A DNA stretch of 64,000 nt, from positions 26,136 through 90,135 of IMG/VR virus record IMGVR_UViG_3300008262_000066, one strand, 5' to 3'. Shown here in pieces: positions 36,776 to 45,841 of this stretch; position 1 is the stretch's first letter; the number at the start of each line of letters is the position of its first letter. A model generated the notes under the pieces. The model saw only the letters and a program-made list of their open reading frames with translations. It was not told the origin of the DNA and ran no database searches. The DNA comes from a virus. The translations under genes and the position numbers were made by a program.

Positions 36776-37729
36776 ATGGCTTTTAGTGCAAACGGTTTAA
36801 TAGACGCAGCATCCTTTAATAATTTAGCAACTAACTCATCTTCGGGAGCTAGTGTTAATAGTCTGTATAACACTGGTACAGGGATGTATGGTTACGGGCA
36901 ACTTAGCCCGATAGCTAATGTTGCACTAGGAGACATAGTAACTAGTTCACAATGGACTAGCTTAAATACTAGAATTACTGCGATGGGAAACCATCAAGGT
37001 ACTGGATTAGGACTTCTTCCTAGCACTGCAGTGAATAGTCTTATTACATACGATGCAGATTATCCTAACAATATTGCATTATTAAAAACTAGGGCGTTAT
37101 ATGCCGTTGCACAAGGGACTACTTCTTCTGTAACAACTCAATGTACTTCTACTTGGAGTAATTCTTGTACATTTACTCAAACAATAACGTTCTCTTCAGG
37201 TGATGCCGCTAGATACTTTTTTAATAGTGGCGGACAACTTAAATTTACATTCTCATCACCTATAGGTCCTAGTTATACAGTTAATTACGTGATGAATAAG
37301 TTAGCAGAAGATGCGGGTACACTTGTATTAAGTGCACCAAGTAGCGGCAAGACTGTTATTGCAATTACTGACTATAACGGAATAACACAAAAGAATTCTC
37401 AAGCCCCTCCGGTTATATTAGATGCTAATAAAGGTTATTACGGTTTAACCACATCATACTCTACTGTATTCAAGCAATTAGCAAGATTTGGTATTGTTAC
37501 ATATACAGGTTCATTTATTAAAGTTGATATGAAAACAAACGGTCCTGTAGGTTCAAATCAGGACAACGGTAATATAATCACTGTAACAATTCTATGGGAT
37601 GAAGTTCCTAATGGATTAACGGTAAATGCAGGAACTTCCGTAACTTGCATTGTTGTACCACCGTCTACTACTTACTTAAATAACGTTTGGGGAACACCTA
37701 CAGTTACTGGAAGTTTTGTAGCGGTATAA
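36776..37729 (+). CDS. Virion protein of a duplicated fibre-tip-like family (copy 1)
   Basis: A 317-residue protein paralogous to the one at 38031. Both start with a short helical segment, contain GMYGYGQLSP or NRGYGQSPLLP followed by GDIV/GDPV..S.W, and then share FSSGDAARYFFNSGGQLKF, NKLAEDAGT and a beta-rich end closing with WG.P.V. No enzymatic motif is visible. The glycine- and serine-rich beta-structure and the place after the adhesin suggest a receptor-binding or fibre-tip component. It begins one base after the previous stop and is followed after one base by a small ORF. Confidence 0.6.
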   Translation: MAFSANGLIDAASFNNLATNSSSGASVNSLYNTGTGMYGYGQLSPIANVALGDIVTSSQWTSLNTRITAMGNHQGTGLGLLPSTAVNSLITYDADYPNNIALLKTRALYAVAQGTTSSVTTQCTSTWSNSCTFTQTITFSSGDAARYFFNSGGQLKFTFSSPIGPSYTVNYVMNKLAEDAGTLVLSAPSSGKTVIAITDYNGITQKNSQAPPVILDANKGYYGLTTSYSTVFKQLARFGIVTYTGSFIKVDMKTNGPVGSNQDNGNIITVTILWDEVPNGLTVNAGTSVTCIVVPPSTTYLNNVWGTPTVTGSFVAV

Positions 37730-37730
37730 T

Positions 37731-38030
37731 ATGCAACAGGTTGAATTTAGACTTTATTACGATGATAACGGTAGTGTGTTGTTTTACACATGTGAAAAGC
37801 CTGAGGGAAAATACATTGTAATTGATAGTTTGGTATATGCGGCATGTAGAATGGATATAAAAATTGTCGATGGTAATATTGTAAAAAAATCTCAAGCAGT
37901 TTTTTCACAACTAGTTCAGACTATAGATGGTATTGCATGTACTAAAGAAGATATATCTATACTAGTATCTGATGATTATTCTAATATCAATAACTGGGAT
38001 ATACAAATACGTACTGTTACGGGGGCATAA
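37731..38030 (+). CDS. Stand-alone copy of a small beta-domain also fused to a glycosyltransferase-like protein
   Basis: This 99-residue protein reads FRLYYDDNGSVLFYTCEKPEGKYIVIDSL, then DIKIVDGNIVKKSQ, then GIACTKEDISILVSDDYSNI. Almost the same order is found in residues 1-95 of the protein at 40955: YRLYYDEYGYPITYVC, GKYIVVD, SIKVINGKIVSLEEA, GIKCAKQDISIVVDDDYNNI. It is therefore a mobile module of unknown function placed between two fibre-tip-like paralogues. It overlaps neither neighbour: one base separates it from the previous gene and none from the next. Confidence 0.65.
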   Translation: MQQVEFRLYYDDNGSVLFYTCEKPEGKYIVIDSLVYAACRMDIKIVDGNIVKKSQAVFSQLVQTIDGIACTKEDISILVSDDYSNINNWDIQIRTVTGA

Positions 38031-39029
38031 ATGGCTTACGAACAATCTGGTAAAATTGAAGCCGTCGATGTTGTAAATCAGTTAATAGGACCCGTACCTA
38101 CAGCCCAAAGACTTAACACATTATGGGGTTACGGATTTGGAAACAGAGGGTACGGACAGTCACCATTATTACCAAACGTTAACGTAGGTGATCCGGTACT
38201 TGCATCAGATTGGAATGGGATGAAAAATTTAACTAATACGATAGCCCAACATCAGGCTACTCTTTTAAGTTACAGTGTCCCTAAGGATACGTTTGCTCCT
38301 GGCATTAACATATTATATAACCAAGGTCTTACTAAAACTTATATTGATAAAATAGACACAAATAGAATGTCTAGTGCGGTTCAAGGTAATTATTCTGTAT
38401 ATACAGTAGAAAATGCTTTTTCATGGACTAACAAGTTAACATATACAATGACTGCAACGTTTCCGACTGGTGACTCAGCTAGATTCTTTTTTAATTGCGG
38501 TGGCCAACTAGCAGTCAGAACTTGGCAACCCGGATATCAGTCAGGAGTTCCGACACGATTGATGATTTCTAGATTGGCACAGGAAGCAGGCACTATATAT
38601 TGGTCTGCTATGGCTGGCGGCTCTACTAAAACTAAAATAGCAGGTGTGGAATTTGCCGCTACTACTAAAATAGGCGGTTCAGGTACTCCTGGGTCTATTT
38701 CAGGATCACAAGATTACTTTCAACCAACTACTTATACCTCTACCCCTGTCAGTATTTTTAAACAAACGGTAAGTAATGGGGTTCCTGGATACGATGCTTC
38801 TTTTATTGAAGTGTTGGTAAATACTAGCGGAGATAAAGGATCCTATGGAGCTAATGGTAATGTTATTACTTTGAAACTAGTAGTAGATGTGGCTCCTTAT
38901 AGTACTTCAATAGCAGCCGGCGGTATTGGATACCTCTATGTCATCCCTCCGATCGTCAGTTCACAATCATACTTGACCCAAGAATCTTGGGGAATACCTT
39001 CAGTGGTTATGTCTGTAACAGCACAGTAA
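38031..39029 (+). CDS. Virion protein of a duplicated fibre-tip-like family (copy 2)
   Basis: A 332-residue paralogue of the protein at 36776, with the same landmarks: GYGQSPLLPNVNVGDPVLASDW, FPTGDSARFFFNCGGQLAV, ISRLAQEAGTIYW and a C-terminal VIPP...ESWGIPSVVMSV. The copies differ widely in the loops, as expected for surface-exposed binding parts under diversifying selection (inference). It ends the structural block, and the next gene has its own late box. Confidence 0.6.
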   Translation: MAYEQSGKIEAVDVVNQLIGPVPTAQRLNTLWGYGFGNRGYGQSPLLPNVNVGDPVLASDWNGMKNLTNTIAQHQATLLSYSVPKDTFAPGINILYNQGLTKTYIDKIDTNRMSSAVQGNYSVYTVENAFSWTNKLTYTMTATFPTGDSARFFFNCGGQLAVRTWQPGYQSGVPTRLMISRLAQEAGTIYWSAMAGGSTKTKIAGVEFAATTKIGGSGTPGSISGSQDYFQPTTYTSTPVSIFKQTVSNGVPGYDASFIEVLVNTSGDKGSYGANGNVITLKLVVDVAPYSTSIAAGGIGYLYVIPPIVSSQSYLTQESWGIPSVVMSVTAQ

Positions 39030-39058
39030 TTAAATTTAATTAGGTAACTGTACTACTA

Positions 39059-39066
39059 TCTAAATA
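39059..39066 (+). promoter_or_regulatory. Possible late promoter box (TCTAAATA)
   Basis: TCTAAATA lies 15 bases before ATG 39082, with an AGGAG ribosome site between. It has the TAAATA core but not the GA or TA prefix of the stronger boxes. It could drive the start of the glycan island late in infection. Confidence 0.38.
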
Positions 39067-39081
39067 CTTTTAGGAGTATGT

Positions 39082-39387
39082 ATGGACACCAAACAATTAT
39101 TGACTGAAGTTAAAGCACGGTTTAATCACAACTTAGCTAAAGAATATCTCAAAGACAAATACGAAAGCAAACTAATATTTGCTGAACAAGGTGGGTTGTG
39201 GAAAGCATCTACTGACCTGTTAACTTTTCTAAATTCTTCAACAGATGAAACACTTATACTACTTGATAGTTACCAAAATCCAGTAAAAGTTACACGCATC
39301 ACCATATTAGCCAAAACTAAAGAAGTATATAATACTGTTATGTTTGATTGGTTAGCTGAATGGAAACAATTAGAAAGTAAAAGATGA
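39082..39387 (+). CDS. Conserved small phage protein of unknown function
   Basis: A 101-residue protein: LLTEVKARFNHNLAKEYLKDKYESKL, then FAEQGGLWKASTDLLTFLNSS, and a predicted helix at the end. The pattern (NHN...AKEYL, AEQGGLWKA) is familiar from small ORFs next to structural genes of marine T4-like phages, but I know of no assigned function. It overlaps the next ATG by four bases (ATGA), so it is coupled to the glycosyltransferase-like gene. Confidence 0.6.
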   Translation: MDTKQLLTEVKARFNHNLAKEYLKDKYESKLIFAEQGGLWKASTDLLTFLNSSTDETLILLDSYQNPVKVTRITILAKTKEVYNTVMFDWLAEWKQLESKR

Positions 39388-40175
39388 AGGGAGCTGTGTT
39401 ATTTGCTTTCAACAATGAAACTACTGATTACGTTGAAATGGCAATCTTTACGGCTAAACGAGTTAATAGGTTCTTGAACTTACCGGTAACGTTAATAACT
39501 GATAGCACCACTGACTTAACCAAATATGATTACACATTTGATAAAATAGTACACGTTGAAAGTGTTAGAGATAATAAACGAAACCATAGTACTTGGGTGA
39601 ACAAAGGTAGATATCAAGCATTTGAACTTAGTCCATATGATGAGACATTAGTATTGGATGTTGACTACGTAGTCAACAGTGATCGTTTACTAAAAACGTT
39701 TGACATATATGATAACTTTATGTGTCATAAAGAAATTAACTTTCTGATGGCACCTAGTGACACACAAGAAAGAGTGGGCTACTCGGGAATAGATAGTGTG
39801 TGGGCAACCACACTCACCTTTAATAAATCCAAATATGCAGAGCACATTTTTAATTGTGTAAAAATGGTACAAGATAACTACCAACACTATGTTCAATTGC
39901 ACGGTATTACTTTACCTTACTATAGAAATGATTATGCGTTTGCGATTGCATTACGTATTGTAAATGGGCACATAGATAACCAAAGATCATTCATGCCATG
40001 GAAGTTATTACATGTTGGTCCTGGAACGCACGTGTACAAAGAATCAGATACTGAATACACCTTATTGCATGATACAATGAAGAATAACAAACTGAAGAAA
40101 GAATATATTACAATCAAAGACTTAGACTTTCATATGCTAAACAAAAACAACTTTGCGGAGATTATTCATGAATAA
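39384..40175 (+). CDS. Glycosyltransferase-like protein (GT-A fold type)
   Basis: A 263-residue protein starting GAVLFAFNNETTDYVEMAIFTA and containing ETLVLDVDYVVNSDRLL, whose LDVDY resembles the DxD metal- and sugar-nucleotide-binding motif of GT-A enzymes. FNKSKYAEHIF and the downstream YRNDYAFAIALRIVNG fit the later part of GT8-like folds. It overlaps its neighbours by a few bases and is followed by a clear relative at 40168. It probably acts in the cytoplasm to glycosylate a phage or host surface component. The acceptor and sugar are unknown. Confidence 0.62.
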   Translation: MKGAVLFAFNNETTDYVEMAIFTAKRVNRFLNLPVTLITDSTTDLTKYDYTFDKIVHVESVRDNKRNHSTWVNKGRYQAFELSPYDETLVLDVDYVVNSDRLLKTFDIYDNFMCHKEINFLMAPSDTQERVGYSGIDSVWATTLTFNKSKYAEHIFNCVKMVQDNYQHYVQLHGITLPYYRNDYAFAIALRIVNGHIDNQRSFMPWKLLHVGPGTHVYKESDTEYTLLHDTMKNNKLKKEYITIKDLDFHMLNKNNFAEIIHE

Positions 40176-40965
40176 AGGTTATGTTATATTAGCACAAAAC
40201 ACGCATGAGATAGACTATGTAGGATGTGCAGAAGCTTTAGCATTAAGTATAAAAAAAGCAATGCCCGAATCTAATATAACGTTGATTAGTGATAATCAAA
40301 GCGATTGTTCAGCCTTCGATAACATTGTTGCATTACCGTACGGAGATTTAGCACCAACTAGTAATTGGAAATTAATCAATGACTGGCAAGTATACGAAGC
40401 AAGCCCATATGACTATACAATCAAGTTAGAAGCTGATATGATTGTACCTAGTAATATTGACTATTATTGGGATGCCTTTAAGGATCGTGATTTAGTTGTA
40501 TCAACTGACATTCGAAACTACAGGGGAGACATTGTAAAAGATGTGTACTATCGACAGTTTATTATCAACAACAATTTACCTAACTGTTATAACGCACTTA
40601 CGTATTTCAGAAAAAGTGAATTGGCAAAGCAATTCTTTGAACTTGTAAAAGATATTTTTAAAAACTGGGAACAATATAAACTAATACTAAAATGCAAGTC
40701 AACCGAAGAAGTATCTACTGATTGGGCTTATAGTATAGCATGTCATATACTGGGTATTGAAAATACAACTATGAATTCTTATGACAAGTTTACTATGGTT
40801 CATATGAAGCAAATGATTAATGACTTAGCAACTAATGATTGGACACAAGAACTAGTAACTGAGTTTACAGAGAATGGATTTAGAATTAACACCTTTGTAC
40901 AAAAGCACCCTTTTCACTATCATGTTAAGGATTTTAATAAAGTAGTGAAAAAGAATGTCAGATGA
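40168..40965 (+). CDS. Glycosyltransferase-like protein, paralogue of the preceding gene
   Basis: I chose ATG 40168, preceded seven bases earlier by GGAG, over an ATG 15 bases upstream; the protein is then 265 residues. It follows the same plan as the preceding gene: GYVILAQNTHEIDYVGCAEALALSI, TLISDNQSD, IKLEADMIVPSNIDYYW (an E-x-D in place of DxD), YNALTYFRKSELAKQFF, and STDWAYSIACHILG. The altered acidic motif may mean a different sugar donor or an inactive partner. It overlaps the next gene by 11 bases. Confidence 0.6.
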   Translation: MNKGYVILAQNTHEIDYVGCAEALALSIKKAMPESNITLISDNQSDCSAFDNIVALPYGDLAPTSNWKLINDWQVYEASPYDYTIKLEADMIVPSNIDYYWDAFKDRDLVVSTDIRNYRGDIVKDVYYRQFIINNNLPNCYNALTYFRKSELAKQFFELVKDIFKNWEQYKLILKCKSTEEVSTDWAYSIACHILGIENTTMNSYDKFTMVHMKQMINDLATNDWTQELVTEFTENGFRINTFVQKHPFHYHVKDFNKVVKKNVR

Positions 40966-42220
40966 ATATAGATTATACTACGATGAATATGGGTATCCTA
41001 TAACTTATGTATGTGTAGTTGATTCTATAGAGCCAACTAACATCAATGGAAAATATATAGTTGTAGACCATTTTGACTTCCTATGCAAGAATCATAGTAT
41101 AAAAGTTATTAACGGAAAAATAGTTAGTTTAGAAGAAGCTACAGCACCGCGCAAATTCATTAAGCACAGATCAGGTATAAAATGTGCAAAACAGGACATA
41201 TCTATTGTAGTAGATGATGATTACAACAACATAATAAGATGGGGAATAAATGATATGACAGATAACGTAATAGACGCAGATGATATAATTGATATAGCAG
41301 ACTTAGATTGTATCTATCTCAGCTATGACGAACCACAAAAAGAAGAATTCTGGTTAAAGATTAAAAACATGGTGCCTTGGGCTAAACGTGTTGATGGCAT
41401 TAAAGGCAGTGACGCCGCACACAAAGCCGCAGGTGAAGCAAGTGACACCGAACGTTTTATCTTAATTGATGGTGATAACATGCCGAATGAATCTTTCTTC
41501 AATATGCAATTAGACTTTTCAGACAAAGATCCAATCTATAAACAAGCACAGTTCAGATGGAGAGCAATCAATAGTATTAACGGCTTGCGATACGGCAATG
41601 GTGGAATGAGTTCATGGACAAAAACATATGTACGTGAAATGCAAACACACGAACACAGCGACGGCAATGATACAACTACAGTTGATTTCTGTTTGGATTC
41701 TTCTGATAACTTATACTGGGCAATGTACGATTGCTATAGTACAACTTATCCAAATTACTCACCATTTCAAGCATGGAGAGCAGGCTTTCGTGAAGGTGTT
41801 AAGATGTGTTTAGCTGGTGGCAAGAGACCTAGTGTAGACGAGTTCAAACAAAGTGTAGCTAGTAGAAACTTCAATAATTTAACCATATGGCATAACATTG
41901 GTCGTGACGTAGAGAACGGTGAATGGGCTATATACGGAGCACGATTAGGTACATACATGACTATGCTTACAGAATGGGATCCAAAGAATGTTCAATGGTT
42001 TGATAATTATACTGTACTATGGGAAGAACATATAAATAGAGATCCAGACCGTGAGTCAGCATTGCTCGGAGCCGCATTACACGATAAGCTAAGCCTGCCG
42101 ATGCTTCATTTTGATGGGTCACAGAGTAAATTTTTTAAACGTCATTATAACGCAGACAAACACAATCTAGGTCCTCTAGTTCGTGAGATGGATGTAATTC
42201 GTAGAATAGAAGGATGGTAA
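40955..42220 (+). CDS. Fusion of small beta-domain with a glycosyltransferase-like domain
   Basis: A 421-residue protein. Residues 1-95 repeat the module found alone at 37731. From about 115 a GT-A-like domain begins (LDCIYLSYDEPQKEEFWLKI, VPWAKRVDGIKGSDAAHKAA, FILIDGDNMPNESFF), with GDN/IDGDN in the place of the DxD motif. RYGNGGMSSWTK and FQAWRAGFREGVKM (about 215-290) resemble segments near the end of the 898-residue protein at 48112 (LSGVALFNTSELETWRTAFRE). The two therefore share a transferase-type domain. Its stop overlaps the radical SAM ATG (TAATG). A role in assembling an unusual glycan is inferred from context only. Confidence 0.58.
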   Translation: MSDEYRLYYDEYGYPITYVCVVDSIEPTNINGKYIVVDHFDFLCKNHSIKVINGKIVSLEEATAPRKFIKHRSGIKCAKQDISIVVDDDYNNIIRWGINDMTDNVIDADDIIDIADLDCIYLSYDEPQKEEFWLKIKNMVPWAKRVDGIKGSDAAHKAAGEASDTERFILIDGDNMPNESFFNMQLDFSDKDPIYKQAQFRWRAINSINGLRYGNGGMSSWTKTYVREMQTHEHSDGNDTTTVDFCLDSSDNLYWAMYDCYSTTYPNYSPFQAWRAGFREGVKMCLAGGKRPSVDEFKQSVASRNFNNLTIWHNIGRDVENGEWAIYGARLGTYMTMLTEWDPKNVQWFDNYTVLWEEHINRDPDRESALLGAALHDKLSLPMLHFDGSQSKFFKRHYNADKHNLGPLVREMDVIRRIEGW

Positions 42221-43599
42221 TGTCAGATAATCATATAGACAAAGTTCATAAAGAGATTAACGAAATTAGTCCTAGTTTCTGTGTAGCTAAGTGGAAGCAA
42301 GTAACAATGCATCTGCAAAATGGTCACACACATAGCTGTCATCACCCGTCATCACATCATGTGCCTGTAAGTGAAATTAAAATTAACTCTACAGCATTAC
42401 ACAATAGTGAATATAAAAAGCAACAACGAAAGTTAATGCTTGAAGGTGTTCGCCCGCGGGAATGTGATTACTGTTGGAATGTAGAAGACACTAATCAACA
42501 TTATAGTGATAGAACTTTTAAGAGTGCGGATCAATCATGGGCATATCCTTATATTGATGAGATTGTTAACAAGCCTTGGAACGCTAACATTGATCCTAGC
42601 TACGTAGAAGTAAGCTTTGGTAACGTATGTAACTTCAAATGCAGTTACTGTGCTCCTCAGATAAGCAGTCAGTGGATGGAAGAAGTTGAAAGATATGGTG
42701 CATACCCGACAAGCAATCAATTCAACAATTTAGAATGGTTAAAAGCTACTGATGCAATGCCTATTCCAAATAACAAAGAGAATCCTTATGTTGATGCTTT
42801 TTGGAATTGGTTTCCTGATATGTACAAGAGTCTTAAGTACTTTAGAATCACAGGTGGTGAGCCATTACTAAACAAAAACACATTCAAAGTATTAGATTAC
42901 ATTATTGAAAATCCTAACACAGATTTGGAAGTTGCAATCAATACTAATATGAATGCACCAGACGAGTTGATGGATAAGTTTATTGAAAAAGTAAAAATCA
43001 TTATCAATGAGAAGAAACTAAAACGATTTAAATTGTTTACTTCTGCTGAAGCACACGGTAAAGCAAGCGAGTATATTCGTTATGGTATGAATTACAATGA
43101 CTGGATTGCTAACATGCACAAGATGTATCAAGCTATCCCGGGCATTCAGTTTACTATAATGAGTACATATAACTTGTTAAGCGTCACTACATATACTGAC
43201 TTCTTAAAAGATATACTATCATTCAAACAACAGTATGGTACTACAACACACTATCCAATGCTATTAGATATACCTTATCTACGCTATCCTTTGCACCAAA
43301 GTGTGTTTATCATGGAACAAGAACAATTGGACCTAATGCAAAGTCAAATAGATTTTATGGATAGTAATGTAGTTGCTAACAATATGTCACATCAAGCATT
43401 TTATCCAGAAGAAGTTGAACGTCTTAAACGTATTCAAACATTGATTAAATCTCATATTGATGATCCTAAGCCGTGGTTTGATACCAGTCGTAAAGACTTT
43501 ATCATATTTGTTAATGAACATGACCGTAGAAGAAAAACAAACTTTTTAAAGACATTCCCTAAACTTACTAACATGTACAACAGGTGGTCTAAACTATGA
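42220..43599 (+). CDS. Twitch-type radical SAM enzyme
   Basis: With start ATG 42220 (overlapping the previous stop) the protein has 459 residues. C137-x3-C141-x2-C144 (CNFKCSYC) is the radical SAM cluster motif. FRITGGEPLLNK is the GGE motif that holds the SAM amino group. Before it, HSCHHPSSHH and RECDYCWNVED supply further Cys and His residues. This matches the twitch-domain radical SAM proteins often seen in phage and surface-polysaccharide clusters. Substrate unknown; a radical-mediated sugar or peptide modification is plausible. It lies within an unbroken run of overlapping glycan genes. The end overlaps the next ATG by four bases. Confidence 0.85.
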   Translation: MSDNHIDKVHKEINEISPSFCVAKWKQVTMHLQNGHTHSCHHPSSHHVPVSEIKINSTALHNSEYKKQQRKLMLEGVRPRECDYCWNVEDTNQHYSDRTFKSADQSWAYPYIDEIVNKPWNANIDPSYVEVSFGNVCNFKCSYCAPQISSQWMEEVERYGAYPTSNQFNNLEWLKATDAMPIPNNKENPYVDAFWNWFPDMYKSLKYFRITGGEPLLNKNTFKVLDYIIENPNTDLEVAINTNMNAPDELMDKFIEKVKIIINEKKLKRFKLFTSAEAHGKASEYIRYGMNYNDWIANMHKMYQAIPGIQFTIMSTYNLLSVTTYTDFLKDILSFKQQYGTTTHYPMLLDIPYLRYPLHQSVFIMEQEQLDLMQSQIDFMDSNVVANNMSHQAFYPEEVERLKRIQTLIKSHIDDPKPWFDTSRKDFIIFVNEHDRRRKTNFLKTFPKLTNMYNRWSKL

Positions 43600-44411
43600 A
43601 GATAGCAGTATTGATAAGTGGGGAGTATAGAACATTTGGACATTGTAGAAGAACAATGGATTTTCTGTATGATCCACGTGTTGATATATACGTAAGTACA
43701 TGGGATAGCTCATCTTACGTTAGCCCTAAAATTAATCTAGACCATACAGAATTGGTTAATTATGACCGTGTTGTTAATGATTTACACAAAGATGCTACAG
43801 TACTAATTGAACCACAAAGTTTAATTAAGGAAGTAAAATATAGCACTAAGATGATGCATCGTTGGATATCAGGGTTTAATCTTATAAAAGAAAGCAATAA
43901 TCACTATGACTATGTGATTGTAATGCGACCTGATTTGTTCTTTAATTACAGTTGCCCAATCGACTTAAACAGTATAGAACAATATGAAAACTCATTAGGA
44001 GTAGCATGGGCTACTGACGAATACATTACTAATAGAAAACTACAAGATGTTTTGTTTCTTTCAACCTATAGCAATATGAATAAGTTGTTTAGTACATTAG
44101 ACATTAACAAATGGATTATCGGTGGTGAGGGTGATTGGCATACGTGGTGGTTTAATCATTGCAATAATACATTACCAATTGCGTATGCTAAAAATTTTAG
44201 TAATTGCACTTTCTATCGCTATCTAACTGATAACAATAACCCTACTTTTGATGATGTAATGAATGCACAACATAATTGGCGTGATTTACAGTTACTCAAT
44301 CAGATAGATATTATGGGAAGAGATGCACTCAAAACTGCATGGCCGGAGAATGTGATTCAAAATGCAGAAGATAAGTGGAACAACGGGTATTTTAATAAGT
44401 TTATCAAATGA
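43596..44411 (+). CDS. Glycosyltransferase-like protein (ISGEYR family)
   Basis: A 271-residue protein beginning MKIAVLISGEYRTFGHC, with VDIYVSTWDSSS, MMHRWISGFNLI, and YDYVIVMRPDLFFNY. The same landmarks occur in the N-terminal half of the next protein (AVLISGEYREF, YYFSTWAETS, MINRWHEGLKLI, VIILIRPDLYIEY). The [IV]-x-RPDL motif after a Rossmann-like start is typical of a little-characterised family in surface-polysaccharide clusters. No catalytic residues can be named with confidence. Four-base overlaps on both sides imply coupled translation. Confidence 0.6.
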   Translation: MKIAVLISGEYRTFGHCRRTMDFLYDPRVDIYVSTWDSSSYVSPKINLDHTELVNYDRVVNDLHKDATVLIEPQSLIKEVKYSTKMMHRWISGFNLIKESNNHYDYVIVMRPDLFFNYSCPIDLNSIEQYENSLGVAWATDEYITNRKLQDVLFLSTYSNMNKLFSTLDINKWIIGGEGDWHTWWFNHCNNTLPIAYAKNFSNCTFYRYLTDNNNPTFDDVMNAQHNWRDLQLLNQIDIMGRDALKTAWPENVIQNAEDKWNNGYFNKFIK

Positions 44412-45841
44412 ACATAGCAGTGTTAATTTCTGGTGAGTACAGAGAATTTGAAATAGCGCATCCAAGTTGGGAATTCGATAAATGCGGCAAAGTGGATTAC
44501 TATTTTTCAACATGGGCAGAGACCTCTGAGGTTAACGATAACTTAAACATCAATATACATGAGAATGTAACAATTGATAGAATACAAAGATATTTACCAA
44601 TTACTGACTACGTTATCTCTCAGCCACTGTATTACTTATATAACCAGCAAAAAATGATTAATCGTTGGCATGAAGGTTTAAAACTAATACATAAAAGTAA
44701 CAAAACATACGATGTAATCATTCTTATACGACCTGACTTATATATTGAATATAGTGATTTGTTACAAGACTTCATATCCAAAATGAACTCTAATACCATG
44801 TATTGTTACGGTGACTTTCACCGTAATGGAATTGGTAACGTCATGGATCAAATATTCATCGGAGATAGCAATACGATTCTAAAGTTGTTAGACATAGATT
44901 ATACAACCCCTAAGTTAATTGAGACAACTAACATACATGAATTTTTAGCAGAACATTTTAATCGATTGTTTAACTCTATCCAATTAATACCGTTTAATAA
45001 GTTCTACATAGCTAGAAGTAATAGTAGAGGTTTAGCTTCATACTCATATGAAATTATAAAAACAAACTCCGAAATATGGTATCAGCAAAAACATCTACGA
45101 GAAACTGTTGTAACTAAATTTAAAGGGTTTTCTAAATCACACGTGATGTTGATAGAAAATTCATTCAGCAAACGCTTTGTTAGAAAACGCAAAAACGTTC
45201 AACGTAACCATGACAAGATGAAAGAGTTGGCATCACATGGCTTCAACGTACCTAAAATTATAAACATGCGTAACGATACGCTAGATATGGAATACATATC
45301 GGGTATTGATATGAAAACGTTTATATTACGGCACGATGTAAAGCTGTTAGCAAACTCTATCATAGAAACAGTTGATAGGTTTAAGTACACAAGTAAGTCT
45401 AAAAACTATGCAAACACATATCAAGAACAGTTAGCATTGATTGATTGTAGTGAGTTGCCATTTACATCCGATGAATTATATATTAGATTACCAAAAGACT
45501 TACCACAAAGTCTATGTCATGGTGATTTCACATTAGAGAATCTACTATACAGTAATGGTAAGTTTTATATGATAGATACTGTAACCGGCCCATATGATAG
45601 TTGGGTATTTGATATTGCTAAGATGAGACAAGACATAGATGGTCACTGGTTTCTTAGAGACGGTAAGACTGAACTTACGGTTCAATTAAAGATTTTACAC
45701 GATATATTAGAATCAGCTTTTGCTATTGCATTTGACAATAATTTATACATATTGATGCTACTCAGAGTGTACAGACATTGTAAAGTAGGTACAACAGAGC
45801 ATAGATTGATATTAGAGGAGATAAAGAGATTATGGAAGTAA
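44408..45841 (+). CDS. Fusion: ISGEYR glycosyltransferase-like domain plus APH-type kinase domain
   Basis: A 477-residue two-domain protein. Residues 1 to about 225 are a paralogue of the preceding gene. From about 230 an aminoglycoside-phosphotransferase-like kinase follows. MLIENSFSKRFVRKRKN resembles the N-lobe, MEYISGIDMKTFI the hinge, CHGDFTLENLLY (H371, D373, N378) the catalytic loop, and MIDTVTGPYDSWVFD (D390) the metal-binding aspartate. Such kinases in glycan clusters typically phosphorylate sugars or choline-like groups rather than drugs. The adjacent nucleotidyltransferase could activate the phosphorylated product. The next ATG overlaps its end by 10 bases. Confidence 0.7.
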   Translation: MNIAVLISGEYREFEIAHPSWEFDKCGKVDYYFSTWAETSEVNDNLNINIHENVTIDRIQRYLPITDYVISQPLYYLYNQQKMINRWHEGLKLIHKSNKTYDVIILIRPDLYIEYSDLLQDFISKMNSNTMYCYGDFHRNGIGNVMDQIFIGDSNTILKLLDIDYTTPKLIETTNIHEFLAEHFNRLFNSIQLIPFNKFYIARSNSRGLASYSYEIIKTNSEIWYQQKHLRETVVTKFKGFSKSHVMLIENSFSKRFVRKRKNVQRNHDKMKELASHGFNVPKIINMRNDTLDMEYISGIDMKTFILRHDVKLLANSIIETVDRFKYTSKSKNYANTYQEQLALIDCSELPFTSDELYIRLPKDLPQSLCHGDFTLENLLYSNGKFYMIDTVTGPYDSWVFDIAKMRQDIDGHWFLRDGKTELTVQLKILHDILESAFAIAFDNNLYILMLLRVYRHCKVGTTEHRLILEEIKRLWK

